The position numbers and the translations under genes are program-made. Below the pieces are notes generated by a model, which saw only the letters and a program-made list of their open reading frames with translations, had not been told where the DNA came from and did no database searches. Source: Eunapius fragilis (lineage: Eukaryota > Porifera > Demospongiae > Spongillida > Spongillidae). Taken from it: a DNA stretch of 64,000 bases. This document shows positions 47,421 through 59,070 of the stretch, piece by piece (positions within the stretch are counted from its first letter, which is position 1; every line of letters begins with the position of its first letter). Where the stretch lies: assembly GCA_963681505.1 (NCBI GenBank), contig OY811978.1, positions 7,676,262 through 7,740,261 of the forward strand. The letters run 5' to 3'.

Positions 47421-48198
47421 TAAACATTCCAATAGTGCAAAGGGTCAAGGCAGATCCAGCCCTGAGTTGTATGTAAAATGTTTTTTGAGCTTCTGTTTTG
47501 TTAATATTATTTCATATCCCAAGCTATGTACATATGTGGTCATGTATTTGTCTGTTGCAGCTGCCTTTATCTGATTGAGGATATATGTATGTGTGCTGAG
47601 GTCTCTATTTCTTGTTACAAAGTAGTGGTATCCAGGTGATGAAGAGAGGCACCCAAATATTCTACTGACACCTGCTGTGTTCTGGTGAGTTCCATCTCTA
47701 AGCACTGGTGTATGTCCCAATCCCCTCCTCCCCTCTGACGGGCTTAGTGCAGGAGACGACGTGTGAGGCACTCTCTGCCTTTCATAGGGGAGGAGGGGGT
47801 GGGACTAAGCCCTTGTGAATGTAGGAGGGGGTTGGAACATATAATAATGGTAATGAATAGAATGTTAGTTAGCATGTACAATGCTGACATGCTGATGTGT
47901 TGCTAATATGCATACATGTAGGACCTAAAAGAGAGTCCATTCTGCACTTTGACTATACACATCACCATTCTTTTACCTTCTCCCAGATGTCCGCGCACAC
48001 ACACACACACACACCCGTTTTCCTACTTACGCCAACCTTCTCCCCAACCCTTTAGCCCTGCAAGGGAAGAGCAGTGACCATTTTGCAATCTTGTTGACCC
48101 CCCAGTCCAATACTTGCCTATTAGTACTCTGCACTGACAGGAAGAATATGCATTCCAGCATGATACATTGGTTTGTACTGGACCAACTTGGGGTTGCC

Positions 48199-48200
<2 letters not shown>

Positions 48201-48283
<83 letters not shown>

Positions 48284-48334
48284 TGTGTGTGTGTGTTGTG
48301 TGTGTGTGTGTGGTATGTGTGTGTGTGTGTGGTA

Positions 48335-48392
<58 letters not shown>
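48201..48392. repeat. Long (GT)n microsatellite
   Basis: About 190 bp of GT with TATGT, TTGTG and GGTATG interruptions. It starts directly after GGACCAACTTGGGGTTGCCT, a phrase that also precedes the GT and GAT arrays at 45240-45325. Confidence 0.9.
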
Positions 48393-48393
<1 letters not shown>

Positions 48394-48480
48394 CATATTG
48401 CCCTGCCACTCGGAACCAACCATTGACAATGCGCATGTTATATGCCCAGCCATTCGATTTACCCTCTTCTCATTAAATAG

Positions 48481-48537
48481 ATTATCGTCCACTATGGCAA
48501 TGAAGAAATGAGAAATCCTGTGCAGCTGTCATTATAG
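48481..48537 (+). CDS. Candidate terminal exon, right copy
   Basis: Same 18-residue frame as 44586-44642. The two nucleotide differences (GAG/GAA and CAA/CAG) are both synonymous. The acceptor here is TTAAATAG. Same caveats as the left copy. Confidence 0.28.
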   Translation: MIVHYGNEEMRNPVQLSL

Positions 48538-48879
48538 GAACGTTTTCATTGTGAAACTGTACCTCCATTCTTATTGCCTTGCTAACACACTTATTTATAC
48601 ATTTGTATGGTTGTTGTTATTGATATCTTAAAGGCACACCTACTGATAAGTTACAGTGCCGTAGAGGCATGACACAGGCAGAACTTTTCTGGCACCCTCA
48701 GCGACTCTGTTGTCATATCAGAACAGCCTTCGGGGTTGTGGCACATACCAACTAACAACTGTACCACTAAGAATTAACTACACTCCAATCCATATCTGGT
48801 GTTGGCTGTAGGGGGTGGGGCACCTGTACATGTGTTACTGAAAATCTATTTCAACCATGGACAGTGAATGGTTTCACCT

Positions 48880-49760
48880 ACTGTGGGACATTCTCTGATG
48901 TTTAGGCAGCATAGGTCATGTGGTATGGAGGGGGATGGGGGGGCGGGGGGGGGTTGAGGTGCATGCCAACTGACCTTTGTGTAACCTACAATTGCTATTA
49001 CCTGACTCCAGCAATGGACAAAAAGACAGTTAATATTTCCCCCTACCGTGCAGGAACATGGATAGAACACTCTCTGATGCAATATAATTATGCTGGGGAG
49101 GGGGGGGGGGGGGGAGGGTGCATGCCACCTGACACTTGTGTAATTGCTATTAGCTGCATGCTGACTCAAGTGATGGACAATTAATATTTCCCCTTAGTCA
49201 GGAACATGGATAGAACAGTCTCGGATGGTTAGATAGCATGGCAATATATGGATGAGGAGGTGGGTTGGGTGGGGGGCGGGGGGGTTCATGCCAACGAACA
49301 TTTGTGTAACTTTAAATTGCAATTACCTGCAATGTCTCTGAGTAGTGGTTCACTGTTCATTTCTAGAGGCAGGTAATAGCAATTTTATGTACACAAGGCA
49401 TATACCCCTCCCCCCTCCTCTTCCGGTATATATTGCCATTCTATCTAAATATCAGAGGCTGTTCCTGGAAAATTGCACTGTTCATTGCTAGTCAGTTTAA
49501 GTTGCATAAAAGTCAGTTACATGTACCCCGCCCCCTCCCCTCCCCTGCCACATATTGCCATGCTTCCATATGAATTGGTGGAAATGTTTAGGTAGCATGG
49601 CAATATGCATTAGGGGAGGAGGGGTGTGGGGGGTACATGCCTTGTGTAACTTAAAATTGCTATTACCTGACAATGGACAGTGAATAATCTGACATGGATA
49701 AGAACTGGTGATAATATAGCATGCATACATGTATTGGGGGGGGGGACTCCTGGGTGTGGG
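48880..49760. repeat. Array of ~130 bp poly-G-containing units, mixed orientation
   Basis: Units combine GGAACATGGATAGAACA, TTAGGTAGCATGGCAATATA, a 10-20 base G-run, TGCATGCCACCTGACACTTG and AATTGCTATTACCTGACTCC. Copies near 49370-49560 are inverted. Each unit carries its own homopolymer of different length. Confidence 0.7.
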
Positions 49761-50044
49761 TGTGGGTGGGGGTGGGGGTGTGGATGTATTTGCTAAAGGG
49801 GCAGTGTGTCAGGGATCAGGGGTTAAGCATCATACGCATAAGCTCAATCACTATCTATAGCCCTAATTAATAAATCTAAATAACTGGGGGAGTGTAATTT
49901 ACTGCCACACCTCTCACTATAACACGCCACTATTTTGCGAGGGGGCGAAGAGGAGGGGCTTAAAACACTCATGCTTTGGGCGTGGCTACCTCGTAAAAGC
50001 GGAGGAGCTATACAGGGGCAGATACAAATTGGGGGGTTGAAACC

Positions 50045-50430
50045 CACGATACGAAAAGCGGGGGGGGGGGGGGGGGGGGGGGGGGGTTCTGGGTTCTGTA
50101 CGCTTTAGGCCCGATACGAAAAGGGGGAGGGGGGGTTGCTGTACACTTCAGAATGTGGGGGGAGGCTGCTTAGCGAAGATGAGGGAGGTACCTTCTATGA
50201 AAGGGGGGGTTGCAACCCCCAAACCCCCCCCCCCCCCCCCCCCCCCGCCTGGAGCGACAGGGCGTAGTGTAATCGGGGACATAAATTATGCACTAATGGC
50301 GCCCCCCAACTCTTGCGCTGCGCTATTCGTACCAGAGGCGGATACAGGATTTTCAGTTCGCGAATAGTAGGTGGGGAGGGGGGGGGGGGGGGAGGGGGGA
50401 GGAAGGTGCTGTCTGCTGCTGGCCCGATAC
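50045..50430. repeat. Poly-G repeats with CCCGATACGAAAAGCGGG
   Basis: Several G-runs (50058-50087, 50122-50135, 50373-50400) and one C-run (50226-50247), linked by GGCCCGATACGAAAAG. The stretch 50334-50524 has CAGAGGCGGATACAGG at one end and CCTCGCTACGCCACTG at the other, an imperfect hAT-like inverted pair. Confidence 0.6.
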
Positions 50431-50524
50431 AAAATGCGTTCATGGGTTCGATCGCGCTGGGGCGACAATTAATAACCTCTCTTCTATTTTGGCCACCCCT
50501 TAAACCCCCCTCGCTACGCCACTG

Positions 50525-52620
50525 CCCCAAGCAGCCGCTCATTACAGTTATCAATTCACGTGTTCGTTGCGTTCGCGATCGCTTATTGTTCATAACATCA
50601 TCGATCGTGACTTACAGTTACCGGGGACGAAACTCAGTTGCCCACCCCCTGTATCCGCACCTGCCACTGTCTCTGTTACGGTACCTTAAGGGCCTGCAGG
50701 GCCCTGCCAACCGAGGTCGGCTTAACAGTAACGCTCACCCCCGCAGTAAAGTTTGCCTCTTGCAGATACATATATATGATCTCTGTCTCTTGCATCTATT
50801 TATCTTTCGATCTCACACTTGTATAGAGTTCGTCAGCCAAACGTAGCTTTAGAAAGTAGCTGACATGCATTCACAACGTCCGGCCTTGTCGATCGGCTTT
50901 ATACAATAGGGTACTAACAGTCATTATACACATGACACAGCAAAGTGCGCTCGTGTTCGCTAACATACTGCCATACTGCACGGTCACTAACCACATAGCT
51001 TTGGTGTTTAGATCCAGCGCCAGTCGAGAATGCACGTCGTTATAAGTATGTTAGTTTATGGTGTACGCACAAGCTCCACTTAAATTAAAAAAACCCCGCC
51101 GGTAGAAGTTATAACTACATGCATCCACGGAGGCCTACCAGAGACAGAATGCGTTCGCTTGCAAAACTGGTACAATAACATATCCCTTAGTTCATACCGA
51201 ACACCCATCTTGCGAGTACGGAACTATGCCAGATAAGGCTATGGTGTTTATGAAGACTACTATTAGGCTAGGCACGGTCGGCTCTACGAAGCACCGATAA
51301 TTAGCTCATGTGACGTCGGATGACAATTAATAATTTCATATATTTGTCCCAGATTTTGAAGTGCGGTTCATAAAAGTGCCTAGGGAATGTTGTGTGTAAG
51401 GGTCTAAAATACACCACTTGCTCCTACTAATGACTCAGTAGTTCAGCCTTCATATTCCAGGACGTAGACTTGAGATTTATGGCGGAGTGATAGGAAAAAA
51501 AGTTGAAGAAACATGACAGTATCATGTTTCACGTACAAATGTACGTAGTAGCACAAAAATGCGTATGGAATTAGTAGTGAACACTTTTCTACAGAGACCA
51601 GAATATAGAAAAGATGATTCATCAGTATCCCTATCATAAACCGTTACGTAATGTTGTATTGTAGCTAATGTACAAGAACCGTGAGTGTTTTTACACATCT
51701 CTCCATACACTTCCCGTTCAATTAATTTTTATCGCGTGACGCGGGTATTCAATTATTCATGTCCGCTATTGCTGGACATGTATAATTATAAAAACAAAGT
51801 TACTTTTCACAAAGCCTGTAGCGGACATTAGAGTAGCTCTAGGTGACCTTGGTAATTGTTGCCACATTGATCGTGACCTGAAGTGCAGACATTTGTGATG
51901 AGAATTGTGTATGAACACCCCTCAATATAATACCACACAATAGCAGTATAACAATGGTAAGGGTGAGCAGGGTTTTTTTATAAGGGGATGAGGAATACTG
52001 GATCTAAACTTTGAGTCCTGCTCCTGGTATCACATGTCATGCAGGCTAGGGATTAGCACTTCATGCCTGCCTCAGCATGCTGATGCTTTGCTCCCAGATG
52101 TTACATTAACACCTATAACTGTTGACACAACACTTCAGCTCTAGCTGGCTTCTGACAATGTATGTTACACTTCCTGACATGCTACAAGGTAGCGGAATAA
52201 GATGGCATAGCACTGTAATTCCAAACATAAATGTGTTCCAAGATTTTTTAAAGAGAAGGTTATGTGCAAAAGGTTATATGTGCAAATGTGTAATGCTTAG
52301 TATACATATAATTAGCATGTCAGCTTGCTTGGGGCATAGCGATGCTGGCGTATATGTGCATAAACCTTCCACAACCAATATATAACATGTAAAAATTATA
52401 ATTAGTGTGTCCATATGCTGATTGATTGTCAAGAGATGGGGTATTTGAGTTGAATTAGCGATGGTAGCATATGAACTGTTATGTCAAACTTAATCATGTA
52501 TGCTATGCATATGGTACAGGATCTAATTGGGTGTAGTTATGTGTAGCTAACTTTTGCATTTTGGTGGAAGGTATCAAGCCTATAGAATCATTGCTCAGTT
52601 GTTCTACTCAAGACTATAAT
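50525..52620. other. Gene-free stretch
   Basis: No repeat, inverted pair or frame with coding character was recognised. Base composition is closer to even than in the repeats around it, so a promoter or UTR of an out-of-window gene is possible. Confidence 0.3.
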
Positions 52621-52665
52621 ATGGGGTGCAAATATGGTTTGGTGTAATTCTCTTTTACATACAGA

Positions 52666-52864
52666 TATGGATCCTACAACAGAAGATATAGTGGGCATGT
52701 ACAGCACAATCGAGGACGAACCCGTTCCTCCTGTCCCTGCTCCACTTGCCACAGCTGATATCCATCCCTCTCACTCCTGCTTCAGTTATATTTATCCCTA
52801 CAGGAGGGGACGACTGGGACGTACAAGGCGAGGCAGGTTCTTGTTCAAGAATTGTACATGCTAA
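52666..52864 (+). CDS. Candidate exon, Pro-rich with a Tyr motif
   Basis: After TTTACATACAG the frame reads MDPTTEDIVGMYSTIEDE, then PVPPVPAPLATADIH. A YSTI motif followed by PxxP repeats is the kind of content found in cytoplasmic tails of signalling receptors. The later part (RRGRLGRTRRGRF) looks like the wrong frame, so an internal donor is likely. No family was recognised. Confidence 0.25.
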
Positions 52865-53130
52865 TTTGAAAAAGCATTATACGCACGCGCATAGTCACCA
52901 CATATACCACCACCACATATACCACGAACAAACCTCGCATAAGCAATCAGACCTGGTGGTACAGCAGCACATCTCCAATGCTCATTGGGAACCACAATTA
53001 TGTAACATTATTGAATGCCGATGAAATCTTAATTACCGATATTGCTAACTTAATTGGAACAATTATATTACGTTATTGGCTTCAAGACAACAAACCAATC
53101 CCTCTGCATGGTAGGAAAAAAAAGCAAGGA

Positions 53131-53419
53131 AACAAGTAGATAAAAAATTTCTCTTTGAGAAATAGAGTGGGATGTAGGATTGGGATTGGTGGTGTAAAAA
53201 GCAAGGAAACAAGACACATGGATTGGTACCAGAATACAACATGACAGTCCTACATTTAGCCAAGAACCATGCACTTTGAATTTCAATTAGCTAAATGTAG
53301 GACCGTCATGTTGTATTCTGGTACCAATCCATGTGTCTTGTTTCCTTGCTTTTTACACCCCCAATCCCAATCCTACATCCCACTCTATTTCTCAAAGAGA
53401 AATTTTTTATCTACTTGTT
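53131..53419. mobile_element. Foldback MITE-like element, copy C
   Basis: A 289 bp near-perfect palindrome. Its ends AACAAGTAGATAAAAAATTT are a variant of the family box; the mid-arm GGTGTAAAAAGCAAGGAAAC and loop-side CCTACATTTAGC boxes are kept. The arm sequence between them starts ACACATGGATTGGTA and is private to this copy. An extra copy of the box AAAAAGCAAGGAAACAAG lies immediately outside the left end (about 53118-53136). Confidence 0.88.
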
Positions 53420-53544
53420 GCAGTAATATAAGGTTACTTTTTTTTAATACACAACATTCTAACACACACAAATGAAATCAACAAATAATAAATAAAAATG
53501 ATTAAGAGATAAACAATTAAGATTTTTAAGCATGACATTCAGGT

Positions 53545-54140
53545 AAAGATGGTGGGCAACCCTGCTCTATCGTCCGTACCAATTGCACTCCACCATTTGG
53601 TGCGAGAGCCCCTCATGTCAGACAAAAGTTTGTTGCTCAGAGTATGGTGAATGAGAGTAGTGCTCTCATCCATCCTAGTACTTCACTGTTGAATTTGTCC
53701 CACTTATGGGCAAGTTTCTGAGCAAGTTGTTTGACAAAAAAATTTGCTTCTCGACCCAGGACTCCATCAACTGACACAACAAGAGGTGTGAAGGAGGCTC
53801 AGAGAAGAGCTGCTGCTTCTGAGTATGTCTTCTTCAGAATGGCAGTAACAACTCGTTGTGAGTGCGACGGGGCGTCAGTGTCTGTGACACATCAAACAAC
53901 GCCACTGTCTGGGGCTGCCATACACCTATGATACTCAGATCAGCAATTTAGGGAGGGTACACCTTCTGCATCATTTGCCTCTTGTACGATTGGTTCTTTT
54001 ACGACTTCCTTGTAAACAAGTGATGTTAGGTCGCCAATAACATCTCTAACTTCATTACGACGTGTTACTAGACCTCCCTCTTGCAGTCAAGAGCATGTTC
54101 CAAACTGGTTGCAGCTCCGCATCCATCGCAATTGGCTGGC
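53545..54140 (-). pseudogene. Second non-LTR reverse transcriptase C-terminal remnant
   Basis: Minus-strand pieces in shifting frames read CDGCGAATSLEHALDCKR, LVTRRHNEVRDVIGDL, ALFDVS, FTPLVVSVDGVLGREANFF, VKQLAQKLAHKW and MRALLSFTILRA. The order Cys-x2-Cys...HALDC..GG..T.RHNE.RD...VRV...PLV.S..G..G.EA..F is the C-terminal region of another non-LTR family, different from that at 4434. At least four frameshifts or stops show it is dead. Confidence 0.6.
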
Positions 54141-54141
54141 A

Positions 54142-55365
54142 CAAAAATGTAAATACGACTAAATATGTTTATAAATACGTACAATATTATGTGTTATGAG
54201 ACACTTACTATTTTTAGTCGTGCATGTCATTGTTTTCATTGATGGCCCCCAATTAATCTATATATCTCAATGATAATGTCTAAAAATTCTTCCCTAGTGT
54301 TCTGGTGTTTTACTCCATGTCTTCTGCATTGAGCTTTCACAAACAATTAATACTTGTCAAACTGGTATAACGTTCATGCAAAATTTGTTTCCATGCATTA
54401 GCACTTGCTGCACACTGTGCTAGCAGAGTTCTAACATTGGCCCTTAACTGATTACGTGGGATTTGGAACAACTCAGCTGAAAAGTGAAACATGTTCCAAG
54501 CTAGTCGATATATATGTTTGCCTACATTGTTTCCTATTGGCAACATGCGTAATTCTTGACTGCAAGGGTGTACAGACCCAACCAATTTCCTTGCACTTGG
54601 GGATCACTAACAGCATGTTTCATTAATTACTTCAAGCTGTGGACACAGCTGTAACACTCATTATCAGTATTGAGTATAGTGATGTAATGCAAGGCAAAGT
54701 GCAGCTGACTTGCTTTGTGACCAATTAGGAATCAGAACATCACAGCTAGATGGCTGAGTCCTGCTCTTGTCTGATTCCTCGAGCACTCTTATCTATACTT
54801 TACAGCCTGCACAGGACACGGCAATAATAGTGTGGTATGTAACCACATCAGCATCATGCTTGCATGTCAGGAAGCGATGGCCAAGGCCAGTGATCCAGTG
54901 AAGGTTAGAACAATCCAAGCAAGTTAATCCTATATATAACAAATACAGGTAAAATATTTGGCGCTTGGAGGTAGGGATGGGAGGGGGGGGGGGGGGGGGG
55001 TATAGTTACATGTATATGTGGACTGCATCCCTCTGGGAGGATTAATTGTACGTGAAGACAATAATGCAGGAGACGAAATTTGTTAATTGTACCATAATCT
55101 ACTAAGATGTAAGTTCTGTTGAAAACCAGGTATGTTATTGAATTAATCAGGCATTTAATTAAAAAAATACCTGATTAGGGATTTTTTTTCAGCAACTTGC
55201 ATGTGTTACATTGCTTCATTGGCAAAACTGAAGGCTTTAATTCAAAAACAGCACAAGTTATGTGCTTGCATAGCTATTGCATTTAGAGAATGTAACTTGT
55301 GGGAAGGTTGGTCATTCAAGATGCAAGATAAAATCTTTGCAGCTAGGTGGTATGGCGAAGTACAG

Positions 55366-55399
<34 letters not shown>

Positions 55400-55587
55400 A
55401 CCCCCCATTGGTTTCTGGGGCAGAATCTTTGCAATTCTGGTGAAAATCTAACAGTCTTTCCTTTATCCAGGCATCATTGCCTCTACATATTGAAGTGTAT
55501 AAAAGTATTATTTGGCAGGACACCGGAATTGGTAGATGTAAGAGAGATATCCACAATGCTAGAGTCCATCTTTTGATTACATGGTTA
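54142..55587. other. Mostly gene-free, with G- and C-runs
   Basis: Contains a G-run at about 54983-55000 and a 33-base C-run at about 55367-55399. Apart from the ORF at 54337-54585 nothing is supported. Confidence 0.4.
54337..54585 (-). CDS. Unrecognised minus-strand ORF, 82 codons
   Basis: It reads LAWNMFHFSAELFQIPRNQL, then RANVRTLLAQCAASANAWKQ. A plausible protein composition with a helical C-terminal half, on the same strand and 200 bp upstream of the reverse transcriptase remnant. No family recognised; it may be a fragment of a mobile element. Confidence 0.25.
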   Translation of the reverse strand: MVGSVHPCSQELRMLPIGNNVGKHIYRLAWNMFHFSAELFQIPRNQLRANVRTLLAQCAASANAWKQILHERYTSLTSINCL

Positions 55588-55741
55588 GGGGCCGTTCATA
55601 AATTGCATCACGCTGAGGGGGAGGGGGGTATCAGCCAGTGTGACGATGTACACATTAAGCAGACATCAGTATGTGATGAGGGGAGGGGGGGGGGGGTCCA
55701 TAATGGTCAAAAATAGCGTGACATAATTTATAAACGGCCCC
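55588..55741. mobile_element. Harbinger-like MITE with TTA target-site duplication
   Basis: The left end GGGGCCGTTCATAAATTGCA continues TCACGCT; the right end is its reverse complement with three differences (AGCGTGACATAATTTATAAA CGGCCCC). TTA at 55585-55587 and 55742-55744 is a 3 bp duplication, the mark of PIF/Harbinger insertions. Length 154 bp, no coding capacity, G-run at about 55684-55696. Confidence 0.78.
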
Positions 55742-55843
55742 TTACATGCTAGATTTTAGAAGAGCGTATCAACATGAGTTTCTGTGCAAAAGTAATTGTA
55801 GCCATACAATCCTTTATCTCAATGCATCGATTTCTGACCTCAG

Positions 55844-56002
55844 CTGGAAGCCAAAAAAGAAGCGCTCTTTGAAATTGACACAATTGCCAATTATGCAAAG
55901 TTACACTCTAGATACTGCATGTACGATTTTGCAAACAAAAAAGGTCTGGCATCAGTATTCTGCCAGTTTCGTCCAATAGGGGGTATGATATTCAGTTTGT
56001 AA
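55844..56002 (+). CDS. Candidate terminal exon of an unrecognised gene
   Basis: After TTTCTGACCTCAG the frame reads LEAKKEALFEIDTIANYAKL, then HSRYCMYDFANKKGLASVFC and QFRPIGGMIFSL before TAA. The charged helical start and mixed later part look like real protein, and an in-frame stop sits just before the acceptor, as expected at an exon edge. No family recognised and no partner exons found. Confidence 0.35.
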   Translation: MEAKKEALFEIDTIANYAKLHSRYCMYDFANKKGLASVFCQFRPIGGMIFSL

Positions 56003-56178
56003 TCACGCAAATGCATACATGGGTAGCATCATTGTCATTAAATGGGAGAAGTAAGTAATGGAATGTGTGAGGGCCAGAATGGAGTTCTCTACCTTTTTGC
56101 CAGTGTTACCTGCATATATCCAGAGTCATATGGAGAAAGGTATTAGCATGGCATGGGTAGTCAGTCATACAGGTCTTC

Positions 56179-56887
56179 CTGAATATTCATAGCCTCGTGC
56201 TAATCTTGTTCCATACAACAGCTAAAATACACCCACAATCATTCATGAAGTATAAGGCAAGTGTTAGTTTTTTTTCAGCTCCACTGCCCGCTCTTGTTCA
56301 GATCAGTTTGTCATTATAGATAGTATAGGGAGTACTTTAAAGGCTTCCATCGGCTTCAAGGAACCCAGTGGAAACAAATTCAGATCTGAAGCGGTTCACA
56401 CTGCATTACGACAAAAGACGTCATCATCCCCCCCCCCCCCCCTCTCTCATCCATCCCTGTATGAGCTGACACACACATACGCACACTTACACATACACAT
56501 GCATAGTCACCTCATGGTGGGGCAGGAGGTGCGTTAAATTGTGTTCATTACTCTCGCTTTCAATTCGCTCAACTACTGATGCTCATAATCTGACCTGAAC
56601 AACAATTTAATGTGGGCAGTGGAGCTGAGACAAATAATACTGGCTTTATACAATTATAGCTTTCAATATCTTCTTTCAACGGGCCTTGCCCACATGATCT
56701 GAAAGATGTCTGAATAGCCTTCTAGAACTTTGTAACATAGGCATATAGCTGTAGAGATTTAATTTCTTGCAAATGGCAATTTGAAGAAGGCTGTTATATA
56801 GTTATGGCATTTTTCTATCATGAACGAGTGCGAACGTATTTCAGCTGTTGTATGGAACAAGATTAGCACGAGACAATGAATATTCAG
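56179..56887. mobile_element. 709 bp element with ~52 bp terminal inverted repeats
   Basis: CTGAATATTCATAGCCTCGT through CAACAGCTAAAATAC at 56179-56230 pairs with 56836-56887 at about 49 of 52 positions. No transposase frame inside. A target-site duplication is not evident. The interior has a C-run near 56430. Confidence 0.75.
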
Positions 56888-57479
56888 CAGCTTCAAATAA
56901 TGAAACATGTTGTTTTAAATTCATATATGCATGCATGAGCGTTATTAAATCAGTGTTCTATTTTGTATTCAAAAGTGAGGAATACATTAATACCTAACAT
57001 TGATAATAGGGGATTAATGGTGCAAAACGATTATTTTGTGTTGCCTCTTTTAGAATAAACGATTTCAATGTATTGCTAATACATATAATGACAGTTGCGT
57101 ACTTTATGTGCACAATCAGAGCTCACATGCAGTTGACATGTGAAAGAGGGCTACTGCACATGCTCAGAACTATCAATATAATAGAGGTATTTCAACATTT
57201 GATTGTAATGAATATGAGATCATATATCTGGGAGCCTAGTTATCGCAACATGAGAGCAGAACATCTAAATAGACATTATTATTGGCATGTAGATTAATTG
57301 GGGACCATCAATGAAAACTCATTATCAACATTGAATGACATGCACGATTATAAATGGTAAGTGTGTCTCATGTATCAAATTACATCACCACTACACATCA
57401 TATTTTTTGAATAATTAGTCGTATTTACATTGTTGAGTTACTATATATTCTGAATACACATATACATACACCTCGTCCT

Positions 57480-57900
57480 GTATACACAGAACCGATGGCA
57501 CATCAATCGTTTACCCCTCTTTCACCCCCCCCCCCCCCCTTCCCCCCCCCTCGTTGATGTTAGCGCCCCCCCCCCCCCTCCAAATGACGTTAATGAAATT
57601 CATGAATTAATGCTGCCCAGGGCGGGCGCGTAGGTATTATTTTGGGGCGCGTAACGTGCACATTAGGGGGCGCTGAAATATAATCATTGCTGACTACATG
57701 GCCCGCTCCCTGGTGAAAAGTTTTGCAACATACGGCGTTCCATACGATACGAAAAGCGGGGGGGGGGTGGGGGGGGGGGGGGGGGTGCTGTCGGTTTCTG
57801 GCCCGATACGAAAAGCGGGGGGGGGGGGGGGGGGGGTGCTGTCGGTTTCTAGCCCGATACGAAAAGCGGGGGGGGGGGGGGGGGGGGGGGGGGTGGGTGG
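57480..57900. repeat. Poly-G/C interspersed repeat, copy 2 (inverted relative to 39.4-39.85 kb)
   Basis: It shares GTTAATGAAATTCATGAATT, GCGTAACGTGCACATTAGGG, GACTACATGGCCCGCTCCCT and GTTTTGCAACATACGGCGTT with copy 1 in the opposite orientation. It ends in three tandem ~55 bp units of GCTGTCGGTTTCTGGCCCGA + TACGAAAAGC + G-run (57747-57895). Confidence 0.75.
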
Positions 57901-57983
57901 TGCTATTGGTCTCTGGCCCAATACAGGCACGTATGGGAGGTGATCGGCTGCCAAAATTCACGCCCCCTATTCAATGACTTTGG

Positions 57984-57998
57984 GGGGGGGGGGGGGTG
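57984..57998. repeat. Poly-G run
   Basis: G homopolymer just after the poly-G repeat block. Confidence 0.8.
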
Positions 57999-58200
57999 TT
58001 GTGAAATGTTGCAGATTATTACATAAGACAATCACAACCTCCATTCATATCAACCTCTATTCCTCGCTCTATTCCATACCATTGGCTATTATTATTCCTG
58101 AATCTGTGTCTCCAAATTACATGATGGTTGCCGCTGCGAGAGGAAGTGTTATTAACGCCCTAGTGCTAACATAGGATGGTAGAAGCGTTTCATCTGACCA

Positions 58201-58524
58201 ATGGACGCGTTTATACCAACGATTGAGCTGGCTTATCGCGAGATTCTATTGATCAAGCATACAGAGGGTCTGAATGTCAACGAAAAAAGTACCAAGCAAT
58301 ACATAAGGATGGCGTTGAATGTATTACGAGAGGCTATGGACACTGCAAGACGTGTTCTTTCCACAGGCAGAAACGAGTGGAACCGCTGGGCGGGCGCGAT
58401 TTTTGTACCTCGAGACCATCTCGAATATCTCGTGGAAAACCGTTTTACTGTCCCTCAAATTGCCGAAATGATAGACGTTTCCCTCGAACGGTGCACCTCG
58501 AGACCGTCTCGGACACCCGGCTAG
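58201..58524 (+). pseudogene. N-terminal fragment of an integrase-core (DDE) transposase family
   Basis: A 107-codon frame from ATG: an N-terminal helical region (NVNEKSTKQYIRMALNVLRE), then NEWNRWAGAIFVPRDHLEYL and VENRFTVPQIAEMIDVS, a helix-turn-helix of the type found before the integrase core in a large invertebrate/fish family. It ends abruptly after the HTH (ERCTSRPSRTPG), so the catalytic part is missing. The matching C-terminal half of this family occurs at 63093-64000 on the other strand, as a separate copy. Confidence 0.5.
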
Positions 58525-58625
58525 AGGAACAATTCATGCACTGATTTAATTTGATAGTGTTCCGACTTCCATTGTTCATTCTTTTTTGTCTTTTATTCCT
58601 ATGTTGTGGTGAGTTACACTCAGGC

Positions 58626-58746
<121 letters not shown>

Positions 58747-59070
58747 GAGGGTCCATGCTTAGTTTCCCCCCCCCCCCCCCCCCCCCCCCCCCCAACTCTT
58801 CCCCTTTGAAGGGTTTAGTGCCTCCCTCTCTAAACCTTTTCTCTCATGAATGGCTTAGTGCCTCTAGGTCTAACCTTCCTTCCTTGATGCTACTTGTTAA
58901 TGTTGTACCGCAGATCGTCTATAAAAGTGATGTTCTGCAGCATAACACAACTGTTAGTGTGGTGTGTGTGTGAAGAGTTTGCACAACTGGTAATGATGAG
59001 TTTGTGTACAAAGTATGCAGTTTCTGTGATGATATACAGTATTAGGGCTTCTTCATTGTTCATTCTGCAG

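Larger units (their letters stand above)
46425..49200. repeat. Segmental duplication, right copy
   Basis: Second copy of the block at 41755-45240, in direct orientation. The GAT array and a 57 bp doublet lie between the two copies. It has decayed more at the left end: the minus-strand frame open in the left copy has stops here. Confidence 0.8.
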
